A stretch of DNA of 64,000 bases from Streptomyces sp. L-9-10 (GCF_004151105.1 NZ_PHRF01000161.1:124001-188000), one strand, 5' to 3'; shown: positions 10,429-19,463, numbered from the stretch's first letter. Translations and numbers: made by a program. Notes: generated by a model from the letters alone, not told the origin.

Positions 10429-10551
10429 TACTTGCCAAGTGTCCTCGGCGGGTGGAGAGTGGATCGGTGAACCAGTTCACGCGGTTGTCGCGCTCTGCCA
10501 CGGGAGAGGTCTTGCGCGCGAACGCTGCTCCCCCACCGTTAGGAATCGGTC

Positions 10552-11025
10552 GTGGCACCTGGTAACGCGCTCACCCCCCAGCTCATAGCCCTGTGCCCTG
10601 GCAACGTTGTCCGCCGTTACGGGTTCCAATTGCCGTCTCACGCCGAGTCGGTCTGCCGCGCGAGACAGCTGACCCGCGACCGGCTCGCCACCTGGGAGGT
10701 GGACGAGGAGACCTGCGAGACCGTGGTGCTCGTCGTGTCCGAGCTGGTCACCAACGCGGTGGTGCACGCCGCCGGTGACCATGTCATCTGCGAGATCCGG
10801 CAGACCGACGGAAAGCTGCGGATCGCGGTGGAGGACCAGGGGTACGGGCCGACGGGACCGCAGCTGCACCGCGCCGAGGAAGGCGAGAGCCAGGGCGAGG
10901 GCGGCCGCGGACTGTTCCTCGTCGATTCCATATGCAGCGGCTGGGGAGCCCACGACACCTCGGGATATGGACCCGGGCGGGTCGTCTGGGCGGAACTGTC
11001 ACACGGAGCGGAGCAGTCATGCTGA
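10552..11025 (+). CDS. RsbW-like ATP-binding protein (HATPase_c_2)
   Basis: 157 residues from GTG 10552. A GHKL ATPase domain is visible: N-box LVTNAVVHA near residue 64, a DQGYG segment, then GEGGRGLFLVDSI. Such stand-alone domains act as anti-sigma factor kinases or related switches. It is divergent from the XRE/DUF397 pair and shares its palindrome. Its end overlaps the next start. Confidence 0.85.
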   Translation: MAPGNALTPQLIALCPGNVVRRYGFQLPSHAESVCRARQLTRDRLATWEVDEETCETVVLVVSELVTNAVVHAAGDHVICEIRQTDGKLRIAVEDQGYGPTGPQLHRAEEGESQGEGGRGLFLVDSICSGWGAHDTSGYGPGRVVWAELSHGAEQSC

Positions 11026-11450
11026 AGACCACGCTGCAGCGCCTTTCACGCGGCCTGCGCACCGAGTCATCTCCCGGACACGTACAGCTGCCCCTCCCGC
11101 CGACCCTGCCCGCCTCGCTGGGGTGTGACGCCGTCGGGATCCCGGCGGAGCACGGCTTCCGGCTGATGGCGCGGCTGCCGAGGAAGGGCTGCATCTTCGC
11201 CGACGCCGAGTGGTGGTGGTGGATCGTCCCGGCGGGCTCGGACCTCGACCTGACCTGGCCGTCCCCGGCCCGCTATGTCGCGGGGACGAACGTGCCCGCG
11301 ACGCACCCCCGGCTGATCCACTGGCCGGAGGACCCCACGCCGTACACCCCGCCGATCCCCTTCTACCTCATGGTCTGCCAGCTGACCGGCACCGCCCCGT
11401 CCTGGGAGCCGGACGGCACGGCGGGGACGGTACCGGCACGGCGGGGCTAG
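11019..11450 (+). CDS. Conserved small protein of unknown function
   Basis: 143 residues from the ATG at 11019, which overlaps the 3' end of the ATPase gene by 7 bases, so the two are co-translated. Noticeable features are a Trp-rich patch DAEWWWWIVPAGSDLDL at about residue 66 and a Pro-rich C-terminal half (YTPPIPFYLMVCQLTG). No membrane segment or known motif. Probably functions with the upstream RsbW-like ATPase. Confidence 0.65.
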   Translation: MLKTTLQRLSRGLRTESSPGHVQLPLPPTLPASLGCDAVGIPAEHGFRLMARLPRKGCIFADAEWWWWIVPAGSDLDLTWPSPARYVAGTNVPATHPRLIHWPEDPTPYTPPIPFYLMVCQLTGTAPSWEPDGTAGTVPARRG

Positions 11451-11540
11451 GGCGCTCGTCTGATCATGCCGGGGCCCGGCCGGCCGGCTTGCCGCTCCGG
11501 TCCCGCGACCACGGGCCGATCACATAGGCTCGTGGGCGAG

Positions 11541-12788
11541 ATGAACAACAACCACACTTCCCTCGGCCCGAAGGCCGACAAAGAGACCGTGCGCCGGCAC
11601 AATCTGAGCCTTGTGCTGCGGGCGGTACGGGACGAGGGCGAGGCGACCCGGGCCGGTGTCGCGGCGCGGGTGGGCCTGACCCGGGCGGCTGTGTCGTCCC
11701 TGGTCGAGCAGTTGCTGGACAGCGGTTTCCTCTCCGAGTCCGGCAAGACGTTCAGCGGCCAGGCCGGGCGCCCCGGCACCGTGCTGAAGGTGACGCGCAC
11801 AGGGCCCGCGGGGATCGGCGTCGAGATCAATATCGACTATGTGTCAGTGTGTGTGGTCGACCTGTCCGGCACCGACCGGGTCCGGCTGACCGAACACCTC
11901 GACAACCGCGGCTCCCGGCCCTCCGATGTACTGACGCGCTGCGCCAGGATCGCCGCCCGCACCCTGGAGTCCGCCGCCGAGCAGGACCTGCTGCCGGTCG
12001 GGGTCCAGCTCGCCCTGCCGGGTCTGGTGTCGGGCGGTACGGTCCGGCAGGCCCCGAACCTCGGCTGGAACCTCGTGCCCTCCGACGAGTTGTTCGCCTC
12101 CGCGCTGGCCGAGCTGCGGCCCGATCTGCCCCCGCTGCCGGTGAGTTCGGAGAACGAGGCCAACCTCGCGGCGCTGGCGGAACTGTGGTTCGGCGAACTC
12201 GGCCCGCTCCGTACCTTCCTCTATCTGACCGGCGAGATCGGCGTCGGCGGCGCCCTGGTGCTCAACGGCGAACTGCTGCGCGGGGCCCATGGGTTCGCCG
12301 GGGAGATCGGCCATGTGGTCGTCGATCCCGAGGGACCGCTGTGCCGCTGCGGCTCCCGGGGGTGCCTGGAGCAGTACGCGGGCCAGTCCGCGCTGCTGCG
12401 GGCGGCGGGGATCGACGAGAACGCGGGAGTGCCGGGCGTGGCCGAGCTGGGGCTGCGGGCGGACGCGGGCGACCTCCAGGCCATCGCCGCCGTGGAGCGG
12501 GCCGGGCAGACGCTGGGCCGGGTGCTGTCGGGTGCGGTGAACCTCTTCGATCCGGACGCGGTCGTCCTCGGCGGGATCTACCGCGAGCTGATGCCCTGGC
12601 TCTCACCTGCCGCGGACCGGGAGCTGACCGCCCGGGTGGTGTCGGGCCTCTGGGAGAGCGACAGCGGACGGCTGCGCGGGTCCTCCTCGGCGGGGGACGC
12701 GGCGCGCGGCGCGGCGGCCCTGGTCGTCCAGGCGGTGCTGGCCGATCCGGTGGCGTACGTACACCGCGAGACGCGCGGGACGGGCTGA
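11541..12788 (+). CDS. ROK-family transcriptional regulator (XylR-like)
   Basis: 415 residues from ATG 11541; an in-frame GTG at 11532 is an alternative and neither has a clear ribosome site. Winged helix-turn-helix at about 15-80 (AGVAARVGLTRAAVSSLVEQ), then the ROK sugar-kinase-like fold. It shows LTGEIGVGGALVLNGEL, GEIGHVVVDP and the zinc signature CRCGSRGCLEQY. It lies 3' to xylA, convergent, and the xylA-xylB promoter region has XylR-like half-sites, so I infer xylose-responsive repression of xylAB. Whether it also controls the importer at 4308-8226 is open. Confidence 0.85.
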   Translation: MNNNHTSLGPKADKETVRRHNLSLVLRAVRDEGEATRAGVAARVGLTRAAVSSLVEQLLDSGFLSESGKTFSGQAGRPGTVLKVTRTGPAGIGVEINIDYVSVCVVDLSGTDRVRLTEHLDNRGSRPSDVLTRCARIAARTLESAAEQDLLPVGVQLALPGLVSGGTVRQAPNLGWNLVPSDELFASALAELRPDLPPLPVSSENEANLAALAELWFGELGPLRTFLYLTGEIGVGGALVLNGELLRGAHGFAGEIGHVVVDPEGPLCRCGSRGCLEQYAGQSALLRAAGIDENAGVPGVAELGLRADAGDLQAIAAVERAGQTLGRVLSGAVNLFDPDAVVLGGIYRELMPWLSPAADRELTARVVSGLWESDSGRLRGSSSAGDAARGAAALVVQAVLADPVAYVHRETRGTG

Positions 12789-12821
12789 CGTAGGACAGAT
12801 ACGGCACGTACGACACCGCCG

Positions 12822-12868
12822 GAACGCGCGCGGGACGGGCCCGTGTCAGCCCGCCGCCGCGCGCGTTC
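12822..12868. terminator. Bidirectional terminator between ROK gene and xylA
   Basis: GAACGCGCGCGG (12822-12833) pairs with CCGCGCGCGTTC (12857-12868), a perfect 12-bp stem with a GC-rich 23-base loop, between two convergent genes. Confidence 0.7.
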
Positions 12869-12914
12869 GCCGTGGGGCTCCCAGCGGCTCCTGGTCGCTC
12901 CCGGGGTCAGCGGG

Positions 12915-14084
12915 TCAGCGCACGCCGAGGAGATGGTCCATGGCGAGCTGGTCGAGGTGCTCGAACGCCATGCCCCGGGCGGCGGCGGCATCCACGTCGA
13001 ACTCCTCGTAGGCCGCACGGTCGGCCAGCAGGGCGGTCACGCCCTCGGGGGCGGTGGGCTGCGCCAGCTCGTCCACGCGGGACGCGCGCAGCGCCTCCTG
13101 GACGAGCGGGTCGGCGCGGAAGGACGCGGCCCGCTCCTTGAGGATCAGATAGTTGCGCATGCAGCCGGCGGCGGAGGCCCACACCCCGTCGAAGTCCTCG
13201 GTGCGCGGCGGCTTGAAGTCGAAGTGCCGCGCGCCCTCCCAGCCCGCGTTCTCCAGCAGGTCGACCAGCCAGAAGGCGGCACGCAGGTCGCCGGCGCCGA
13301 ACCGCAGGTCCTGGTCGTAGCGGGTGCCGTGCTGGCCGTTGAGGTCGATGTGGAAGAGCTTGCCCGACCAGAGCGCCTGGGCGATGGCGTGCGGGAAGTT
13401 GAGCCCGGCCATCTGCTCATGGCCGACCTCGGGGTTCACACCGAACAGGTCGGGGCGCTCCAGGCGGTCGATGAACGCCAGGGCGTGGCCGACGGTGGGC
13501 AGCAGGATGTCGCCGCGCGGCTCGTTGGGCTTGGGCTCGATGGCGAACTTGAGGTCGTAGCCCTGCTCGACGACATACTCCCCGAGCAGGTCGAAGGCCT
13601 CCTTCATCCGGTCGAGGGCGAGACGGATGTCCTTGGCCCCGCCCGACTCGGCGCCTTCACGGCCGCCCCAGGCGACGAAGGTCCTGGCGCCCAGTTCGGC
13701 CGCGAGGTCGACATTGCGCAGCACCTTGCGCAGCGCGTAGCGGCGGATGTCGCGGTCGTTCGCGGTGAAGCCGCCCTCCTTGAAGACCGGGTGGGTGAAG
13801 AGGTTGGTGGTGACCATCTCGACCGTGATGCCGGTGGCCTCGGTCGCCTGCCTGAACCGCTTGATGTGCGCTTCGCGCTCCGCCTCCGTCGAGCCGAACG
13901 GAATGAGGTCGTCGTCGTGGAAGGTCACACCCCACGAGCCGAGCTCCGCGAGTCGGTGAACCGATTCGACGGGATCCAGCGCGGGGCGGGTCTCGTCGCC
14001 GAACGGGTCCTTGCCCTGCCAGCCCACTGTCCAGAGGCCGAAACTGAACTTGTCCTCGGGGGTGGGGGTGAAGCGTTCCGTCAT
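12915..14084 (-). CDS. xylA: Xylose isomerase
   Basis: 389 residues from the ATG at 14084; close to the 388 usual for Streptomyces XylA. It begins with the classic PTPEDKFSFGLWTVGWQGKD block. Active-site residues visible: H56 and D59 (VTFHDDDLIPFG), the metal-binding KFAIEPKPNEPRGD block, and GHEQMAGLNFPH. It interconverts D-xylose and D-xylulose in the cytoplasm and is transcribed divergently from xylulokinase. The very long open frame running upstream through xylB on this strand is a high-GC artefact. Confidence 0.97.
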   Translation of the reverse strand: MTERFTPTPEDKFSFGLWTVGWQGKDPFGDETRPALDPVESVHRLAELGSWGVTFHDDDLIPFGSTEAEREAHIKRFRQATEATGITVEMVTTNLFTHPVFKEGGFTANDRDIRRYALRKVLRNVDLAAELGARTFVAWGGREGAESGGAKDIRLALDRMKEAFDLLGEYVVEQGYDLKFAIEPKPNEPRGDILLPTVGHALAFIDRLERPDLFGVNPEVGHEQMAGLNFPHAIAQALWSGKLFHIDLNGQHGTRYDQDLRFGAGDLRAAFWLVDLLENAGWEGARHFDFKPPRTEDFDGVWASAAGCMRNYLILKERAASFRADPLVQEALRASRVDELAQPTAPEGVTALLADRAAYEEFDVDAAAARGMAFEHLDQLAMDHLLGVR

Positions 14085-14128
14085 GACTCTGGCCGCCTTC
14101 GATACCTCAGGTCCGGCACGTGCCGACC

Positions 14129-14155
14129 TTATTTGTTTCCTGACATGACTAATAA
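14129..14155. promoter_or_regulatory. Candidate XylR (ROK) operator in the xylA-xylB intergenic region
   Basis: TTATTTGTTTC at 14129-14139 and ACTAATAA at 14148-14155 bracket a short spacer, resembling the TTAGTTTGTTT...ACTAA layout known for Bacillus XylR operators. The nine-base ATTTGTTTC recurs at 14250-14258 in front of xylB. These AT-rich tracts stand out in a 72% GC region. Binding by the ROK protein at 11541 is inferred. Confidence 0.5.
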
Positions 14156-14285
14156 TGCACGGGGATGCGGGTGTGCAAAAGACCCCGCACGCGCACGGAC
14201 ACAGGATGATGATCGTCGGCACGGTTCCCGTGTGCCACACCATCGCGTAATTTGTTTCACTGTCGCTCAATCTGGAGGTACGCCC

Positions 14286-15761
14286 ATGTCCCGGAACCCG
14301 GTCGTCATCGGCGTGGACAGCTCCACCCAGTCCACGAAGGCGGCTTTCACGGACGCCACCACAGGCCGGCTGCTCGCCGTGGGCCGCGCGCCGCACCGGG
14401 TGACCGGTGAGGGCGGCGCCCGGGAGACGGACCCTGAGGTGTGGTGGAACGCGCTGCGCGAGGCGGTCGCCGCCGGTCTCAAGGAGTCCGGGGTGGACGC
14501 CTCGGACGTGACCGGCATAGCCGTCGCCGGACAGCAGCACGGTCTGGTGGTGCTCGACCGCACCGGCCGGCCGCTGCGCCCCGCGCTGCTCTGGAACGAC
14601 ACCCGCTCCGCCCCGCAGGCGGCGGCGCTCACCGAGGCGCTGGGCGGCCCCGACGCCTGGACGGCGCGCACGGGCTCCGTACCGGTGGCCTCGATGACCG
14701 CCTCCAAGTGGCAGTGGCTGCGGGAGAACGACCCCGCCATCGCCGAGGCCACGGCGGCCATCCGGCTCCCCCACGACTTTCTCACCGAGCGGCTCTCGGG
14801 CACCGCGGCCACCGACGCCGGTGACGCCTCGGGCACCTGCTGGTACTCCACCGCCACCGGGGAGTACGACCCCGAACTGCTGGCGCTCCTCGGTCTCGAC
14901 GCCGATCTGCTGCCCGCGGTCGCCACGACCGGCGCCGCGCGCGTCGGCTCGCTCACGGCCGGCTCCGCGGCGGAACTGGGCCTGCCCGCGGGTATCGCCG
15001 TGGCCGCGGGCACCGGCGACAACATGAGCGCGGCCGTCGGGCTCGGCTTCGGCGGCGCCGGGCTGCTGGACCACCCGGTGCTGAGCCTCGGCACGTCGGG
15101 CACGGTCTTCGCCGCCACCCGCACCCGCCCCGGCTCCCCCGCGCTCGCCGGGTTCGCGGCGGCGGACGGTACGTATCTGCCGCTGGCCTGCACACTCAAC
15201 TGCACGCTCGCCGTCGACAAGGTGGCCTCGCTGCTCCGGCTCGACCGTGAGGACGCGGTGCCGGGCGGCGAAGCCGTGCTGCTCCCCTATCTGGACGGCG
15301 AACGCACCCCCGATCTCCCCGCCGCCTCGGGCCTGTTGACCGGGCTGCGCCATGACACCACCCCGCAGCAGCTGCTGGGCGCCGCCTACGAGGGCGCGGC
15401 CGTCACCGTACTGCGCGCGCTGGACGAGGTACTGCGCGCCTGCGGCCTCGACCCCGCTGCCCCGGAGGTCGCGGGCCGTCCGCTGCGCCTGGTCGGCGGC
15501 GGTGCCCAGGGCCGGATGTGGGTGGACACGGTCCGCCGGCTCTCCGGCCGCCGGGTGATCGTCCCGACGAGCGGCGAGCTGGTCGCGCTGGGCGCCGCCG
15601 CGCTGGCCGCGGGCGCGGCGACGGGCGAGGACCCGGTGGCGATCGCGACCTCCTGGCGGACCGGCGACGGGCCCGAACTGCCTCCGGTGGAACGGGACGT
15701 GGAGACCTGGGAGCGCGTGGGATCGGTCCTGGACAGGGCGGCGCCGAGCCTGCTGAGCTGA
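14286..15761 (+). CDS. xylB: Xylulokinase
   Basis: 491 residues from ATG 14286 with GGAGG upstream. FGGY-kinase fold: phosphate-binding GVDSSTQSTKAAF at the N-terminus, VAGQQHGLVVLD, RPALLWNDTRS, the KWQWLREND and LPHDFLTERLSG blocks, and C-terminal VGGGAQGRMWV. It phosphorylates D-xylulose to feed the pentose phosphate pathway, acting after XylA. Its length is normal for the family. Confidence 0.96.
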   Translation: MSRNPVVIGVDSSTQSTKAAFTDATTGRLLAVGRAPHRVTGEGGARETDPEVWWNALREAVAAGLKESGVDASDVTGIAVAGQQHGLVVLDRTGRPLRPALLWNDTRSAPQAAALTEALGGPDAWTARTGSVPVASMTASKWQWLRENDPAIAEATAAIRLPHDFLTERLSGTAATDAGDASGTCWYSTATGEYDPELLALLGLDADLLPAVATTGAARVGSLTAGSAAELGLPAGIAVAAGTGDNMSAAVGLGFGGAGLLDHPVLSLGTSGTVFAATRTRPGSPALAGFAAADGTYLPLACTLNCTLAVDKVASLLRLDREDAVPGGEAVLLPYLDGERTPDLPAASGLLTGLRHDTTPQQLLGAAYEGAAVTVLRALDEVLRACGLDPAAPEVAGRPLRLVGGGAQGRMWVDTVRRLSGRRVIVPTSGELVALGAAALAAGAATGEDPVAIATSWRTGDGPELPPVERDVETWERVGSVLDRAAPSLLS

Positions 15762-15792
15762 GCCGGTACGCGCGCGGACCGGGTCCCGCCGC

Positions 15793-15812
15793 GCCGACGG
15801 TCCGCCGTCGGC
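15793..15812. terminator. Hairpin between convergent xylB and lysR genes
   Basis: GCCGACGG (15793-15800), TCCG tetraloop, CCGTCGGC (15805-15812). Confidence 0.6.
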
Positions 15813-15838
15813 CGTCGCCGGCCCGGCCGGGTCGGCCG

Positions 15839-16762
15839 TCAGTCCGTCGTCAGGCCGCCCGCCGCCTGTGCCAGCGCGTCGAGCACCGGACGGATCAGCG
15901 GGTGCGCCTCCGCGCCCCGGCGTACGGCGGCGAAGACCCTGCGGGTCGCGGCCGGGCCCGCCACGGGACGTACGACCGTCCCCTTCAGCTCCATGCCGCG
16001 CAGCGCGGAGCGCGGGACCAGTGCCACTCCCGCGCCCGCGCCCGCGAGGGCGACGACCGCGCGGAAGTCGTCCGAGGAGTGCGCCAGCCGCGGCTGGAAG
16101 CCGGCCAGTTCGCAGGCGAGCTGGATCACGTCGTGGCACGGGTTGCCGGGGTACGGGCCGATCCAGTCGCTGTCGGCCAGTTCGGCGAGCACGACCTCGG
16201 CGCCGAGGCCGAGTGGATGCGCGGCCGGCAGGACGGCGTCGAACGGCTCCGCGTACAGCGGCATCCGCCACAGCCGCAGATCGTCCTCGCGCGGGGCGCC
16301 CCGGTACTCGACCGCGACCGCCAGATCCGCCTCGCCGTCGAGCACCATCGGCAGGCTCTCGTCCCCCTCGGCGTCCCGTACGCGTACGCGTATGTCGGGG
16401 TGCGGTCCGCCGAGCAGCTGAAGGGCCGGGGCCAGCACTTCCGCGATGCCCGTGGCGAAGGCGGCGACCGTGACCTCGCCCGACGTCCCGCCCGCGTACG
16501 CCGCGAGCTCCGCCTCGGCGCGCTCCAGCTGGGCGAGGACGGCGTGCGCGTGGGTGAGGAGGATCTCCCCGGCGGCGGTCAGCCGTACGCCCCGGCCGCT
16601 GCGGGTCAGCAGCGCGTGCCCGGTCTCGTGCTCCAGCGCCGCGAGCTGCTGGGAGACGGCCGAGGGCGTGAGATAGAGCGCGGCGGCCGCGGCGGTCACC
16701 GTACGGTGGTCCGCCACGGCCCGCAGGACGCGCAGTCGCCGGGGGTCGATCACCCGGCCCAT
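15839..16762 (-). CDS. LysR-family transcriptional regulator
   Basis: 307 residues. Winged helix-turn-helix at about 5-65 (LRVLRAVADHRTVTAAAAAL, TPSAVSQQLAALE), then the LysR effector-binding fold at 90-295. It starts 62 bases after kbl on the same strand, so it is probably the last gene of the tdh-kbl transcript. Regulation of threonine breakdown is a reasonable inference; the effector is unknown. Confidence 0.88.
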   Translation of the reverse strand: MGRVIDPRRLRVLRAVADHRTVTAAAAALYLTPSAVSQQLAALEHETGHALLTRSGRGVRLTAAGEILLTHAHAVLAQLERAEAELAAYAGGTSGEVTVAAFATGIAEVLAPALQLLGGPHPDIRVRVRDAEGDESLPMVLDGEADLAVAVEYRGAPREDDLRLWRMPLYAEPFDAVLPAAHPLGLGAEVVLAELADSDWIGPYPGNPCHDVIQLACELAGFQPRLAHSSDDFRAVVALAGAGAGVALVPRSALRGMELKGTVVRPVAGPAATRRVFAAVRRGAEAHPLIRPVLDALAQAAGGLTTD

Positions 16763-16824
16763 TTTGCCAGGTCTGCCCGGAACTCCACCCCCACCGGCAT
16801 CGGCCGCCCCACCCGCATCGGCGC

Positions 16825-18024
16825 TCAGCCCTCCCGCTTCATCGCCTCGCGCGCGTCGACGAACGCCGCGACCGCCCGCTCCACATCGTCCGTGGAGTGC
16901 GCGGCGGACAGCTGGACCCGGATCCGCGCCCGGCCCATCGGGACGACGGGATACGAGAAGCCGATCACGTACACCCCGCGCTCCAGCAGCAGTTCGGCCA
17001 TCCGGCCCGCCTCGGCGGCGTCACCGATCATGACGGGAGCGATGGCGTGGTCACCGGGCAGGATCTCGAACCCCGCCGCCGTCATCTCCGCACGGAAGAG
17101 CGCGGTGTTGGCGTTCAGCCGGTCCCGCAGTTCGCCCGCGCTCTCCAGCAGGTCGAGGACCTTGATCGACGCGGCGGCGATCACCGGCGCGAGGGAGTTG
17201 GAGAAGAGATACGGGCGCGAGCGCTGGCGCAGCAGCGCGACGATCTCCGCGCGGGCCGCGACATAACCGCCGGAGGCGCCGCCGAGCGCCTTGCCGAGCG
17301 TGCCGGTGATGATGTCGACCCGGTCCATGACGCCGTGCAGCTCGGGGGTGCCCCGGCCGCCGGGGCCCACGAAGCCGACGGCGTGCGAGTCGTCGACCAT
17401 GACCATCGCGTCGTACCGGTCGGCGAGATCACAGATCTCGGCCAGCGGGGCGACGTACCCGTCCATCGAGAACACGCCGTCCGTGACGATCAGCCGCCGA
17501 CGGGCGTCCTGGGACTCCTTGAGCCGGGTCTCCAGCTCGGTGAGGTCGCGGTTGGCGTACCGGAGGCGGCGGGCCTTCGAGAGCCGGATGCCGTCGATGA
17601 TGCTGGCGTGGTTGAGGGCGTCGGAGATGACGGCGTCCTCCGGGCCGAGGAGCGTCTCGAAGACACCGCCGTTGGCGTCGAAGCAGGAGGAGTAGAGGAT
17701 CGTGTCCTCCTGGCCGAGGAACGTGGAGAGCCGCTGCTCCAGCTCCTTGTGGATCTCCTGGGTGCCGCAGATGAAGCGTACGGACGCCATGCCGTAGCCC
17801 CAGCGGTCGAGCGCGTCCTTGGCGGCGGCGACGACCTCGGGGTGGTCGGCGAGTCCGAGGTAGTTGTTGGCGCAGAAGTTGAGGACATCACCGGGGGCGC
17901 CGCCCTCGGTGACGGCGACGGAGGCGCTCTGCGGCGTCGAGATCACACGCTCGGGCTTGAAGAGACCCGCGTCGCGGATCTCGTCGAGGGTGGCGGAGAG
18001 GTCGTCCCGGACGGACGCGTACAT
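16825..18024 (-). CDS. kbl: Glycine C-acetyltransferase (2-amino-3-ketobutyrate CoA ligase)
   Basis: 399 residues, PLP-dependent alpha-oxoamine synthase. It shows NYLGLADHPEVV, GTQEIHKELE, DSHAVGFVG and the Schiff-base lysine in TGTLGKALGG (K245), with SNSLAPVIAAAS further on. It cleaves 2-amino-3-ketobutyrate with CoA into glycine and acetyl-CoA, the step after threonine dehydrogenase. Its ATG has AGAAGGAG upstream, next to an unusual repeat array. Confidence 0.96.
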   Translation of the reverse strand: MYASVRDDLSATLDEIRDAGLFKPERVISTPQSASVAVTEGGAPGDVLNFCANNYLGLADHPEVVAAAKDALDRWGYGMASVRFICGTQEIHKELEQRLSTFLGQEDTILYSSCFDANGGVFETLLGPEDAVISDALNHASIIDGIRLSKARRLRYANRDLTELETRLKESQDARRRLIVTDGVFSMDGYVAPLAEICDLADRYDAMVMVDDSHAVGFVGPGGRGTPELHGVMDRVDIITGTLGKALGGASGGYVAARAEIVALLRQRSRPYLFSNSLAPVIAAASIKVLDLLESAGELRDRLNANTALFRAEMTAAGFEILPGDHAIAPVMIGDAAEAGRMAELLLERGVYVIGFSYPVVPMGRARIRVQLSAAHSTDDVERAVAAFVDAREAMKREG

Positions 18025-18040
18025 GAAGGGCTCCTTCTTC

Positions 18041-18136
18041 TGGGGCTCTGGGCTCAGGGGGCTCTGGGGCTCTGCGCTCAGGGGATGCTCTGGGCTCTTG
18101 GGCTCTTGGGCTCTTGGGCTCTGGGCTCTTGGGCTC
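18041..18136. repeat. Short-period repeat array between tdh and kbl
   Basis: GGGCTCT recurs about nine times in 96 bases, mostly as GGGCTCTTG (9-bp period at 18091-18117) and as longer GGGCTCTGG/GCTCAGG variants. On the transcript it is CCAAGAGCC-type repeats filling nearly the whole tdh-kbl spacer, ending just before the kbl ribosome site. Too short and degenerate for CRISPR. Confidence 0.8.
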
Positions 18137-18161
18137 GGTGCGCCGCGGGGCCAGGGGGCGG

Positions 18162-19196
18162 TCAGACGCTCCAGTCGAGAATGATCTTGCCGCTGCGCGC
18201 GGAGGACGCTTCGTCGAACGCCGTGTCGAAGTCCTCGTATCCATAGCTGCCGGTGATGACGGGCGTGAGGTCGAGTCCGCCTTCGAGCAGGACGGTCATC
18301 GCGTACCAGGTCTCGAACATCTCGCGTCCGTAGATGCCCTTGACCGTGATCATCGAGGTGACGATCTTCGACCAGTCGATGGCGAACTCCTGGGCGGGCA
18401 GCCCGAGCATGGCGATCCGGCCGCCGTGCGTCATGTTGTCGACCATGTCGCGCATGGCCTCGGGGCGTCCCGACATCTCCAGGCCGACGTCGAAGCCTTC
18501 CTTGAGGCCGAGCTGCCGCTGTGCGTCGGCGATGCCGACATCGGCGGGCGAGACATCGAGGGCGAGGGTGGCGCCGACCTTGCGGGCGAGTTCGAGGCGG
18601 TGCGTGCTGACGTCGGTGATCACGACATTGCGCGCACCGGCGTGCCGGGCGACGGCCGCGGCCATGATGCCGATGGGGCCCGCGCCGGTGATCAGCACGT
18701 CCTCACCGACGAGGGGGAAGGAGAGCGCGGTGTGGACGGCGTTGCCGAACGGGTCGAAGATCGCGGCGACATCGAGATCCACCTCGGCGCGGTGCACCCA
18801 GACGTTCGCGGCGGGCAGGGAGACGTACTCGGCGAAGGCACCGTCGCGGCCCACACCGAGCCCGACGGTGCTGCGGCAGAGGTGCCTGCGGCCGGCGAGA
18901 CAGTTGCGGCACTTGCCGCAGACGAGATGGCCCTCGCCGCTGACCAGATCGCCGACGGCGACGTCCTGCACGGCCGACCCGACGGCGGCCACCTCGCCGA
19001 CGAACTCGTGGCCGAGGACGCGGGGTGTGGTGACGGCCTGCTGGGCCCAGCCGTCCCAGGAGCGGATGTGCAGGTCGGTGCCGCAGATGCCGGTACGGAG
19101 CACCTTGATCAGTACGTCACCGTCCCCGTACTCCGGCTCGGGCACATCCGTGAGCCACAGCCCCGGCTCGGCCTTCTGTTTGACAAGTGCCTTCAT
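18162..19196 (-). CDS. tdh: L-threonine 3-dehydrogenase
   Basis: 344 residues. Medium-chain zinc dehydrogenase with catalytic ligand C38 in RTGICGTDLHI, GHEFVGEV, structural-zinc cysteines CGKCRNCLAGRRHLC and NAD-binding ITGAGPIGIMAAA. It closely follows the bacterial Tdh pattern, including FDPFGNAVHTALSF. It oxidises L-threonine to 2-amino-3-ketobutyrate for Kbl, encoded 137 bases downstream. Expression probably starts upstream of 19197, where an inverted repeat lies. Confidence 0.96.
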   Translation of the reverse strand: MKALVKQKAEPGLWLTDVPEPEYGDGDVLIKVLRTGICGTDLHIRSWDGWAQQAVTTPRVLGHEFVGEVAAVGSAVQDVAVGDLVSGEGHLVCGKCRNCLAGRRHLCRSTVGLGVGRDGAFAEYVSLPAANVWVHRAEVDLDVAAIFDPFGNAVHTALSFPLVGEDVLITGAGPIGIMAAAVARHAGARNVVITDVSTHRLELARKVGATLALDVSPADVGIADAQRQLGLKEGFDVGLEMSGRPEAMRDMVDNMTHGGRIAMLGLPAQEFAIDWSKIVTSMITVKGIYGREMFETWYAMTVLLEGGLDLTPVITGSYGYEDFDTAFDEASSARSGKIILDWSV

Positions 19197-19237
19197 GGGC
19201 GCGGCTCCCGGGGGGTGGTGGTACGTGACGCAGGGCG

Positions 19238-19296
19238 CTGAACGGTGATCACTGTGCGGTGGTCGGGCACCAATCTGCCGAGTGGTGATCGTTCAG
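19238..19296. promoter_or_regulatory. Interrupted inverted repeat upstream of tdh
   Basis: CTGAACGGTGATCAC (19238-19252) and GTGGTGATCGTTCAG (19282-19296) are imperfect inverted copies sharing CTGAACG/CGTTCAG and GATCAC/GTGATC. They sit 42-100 bases before the tdh start. Candidate operator for a dimeric regulator, possibly the LysR protein at the end of the operon. Confidence 0.4.
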
Positions 19297-19380
19297 TCCA
19301 TCGAGGATTTCTTAAGCTGCCCAACAGCGGAGCTTCACGCGCCGCGGCGCGCCGGGAAGACGACCGGCCTGGCGGGGGTG

Positions 19381-19430
19381 GGAGGGCCCCCTGTCCTGCC
19401 GGCCGGCGGGACAGGGGGCGGCGGCCCTCC
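19381..19430. terminator. Terminator after the EamA-type transporter gene
   Basis: The inner 15-bp stem pairs 19386-19400 with 19405-19419 (one G-T wobble); outer GGAGGG/CCCTCC extends it. It lies 34 bases past the transporter stop. Confidence 0.7.
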
Positions 19431-19463
19431 GCGTGTACGGGCCCTGCGACTGGCAGTACGTGG

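Noticed and set aside
12843..14285. Long in-frame extension upstream of XylB
   Set aside because: It is antisense to xylA; the ATG at 14286 with GGAGG and the conserved kinase N-terminus fix the start.
12915..16271. A 1118-residue open frame on the minus strand running through xylA and antisense to xylB
   Set aside because: Only the last 389 residues (XylA) make sense; the rest is Gly/Arg/Ala-rich antisense of xylB, a common high-GC artefact.
18041..18136. CRISPR array
   Set aside because: Units are 8-10 bp, contiguous and degenerate, with no spacers and no cas genes.
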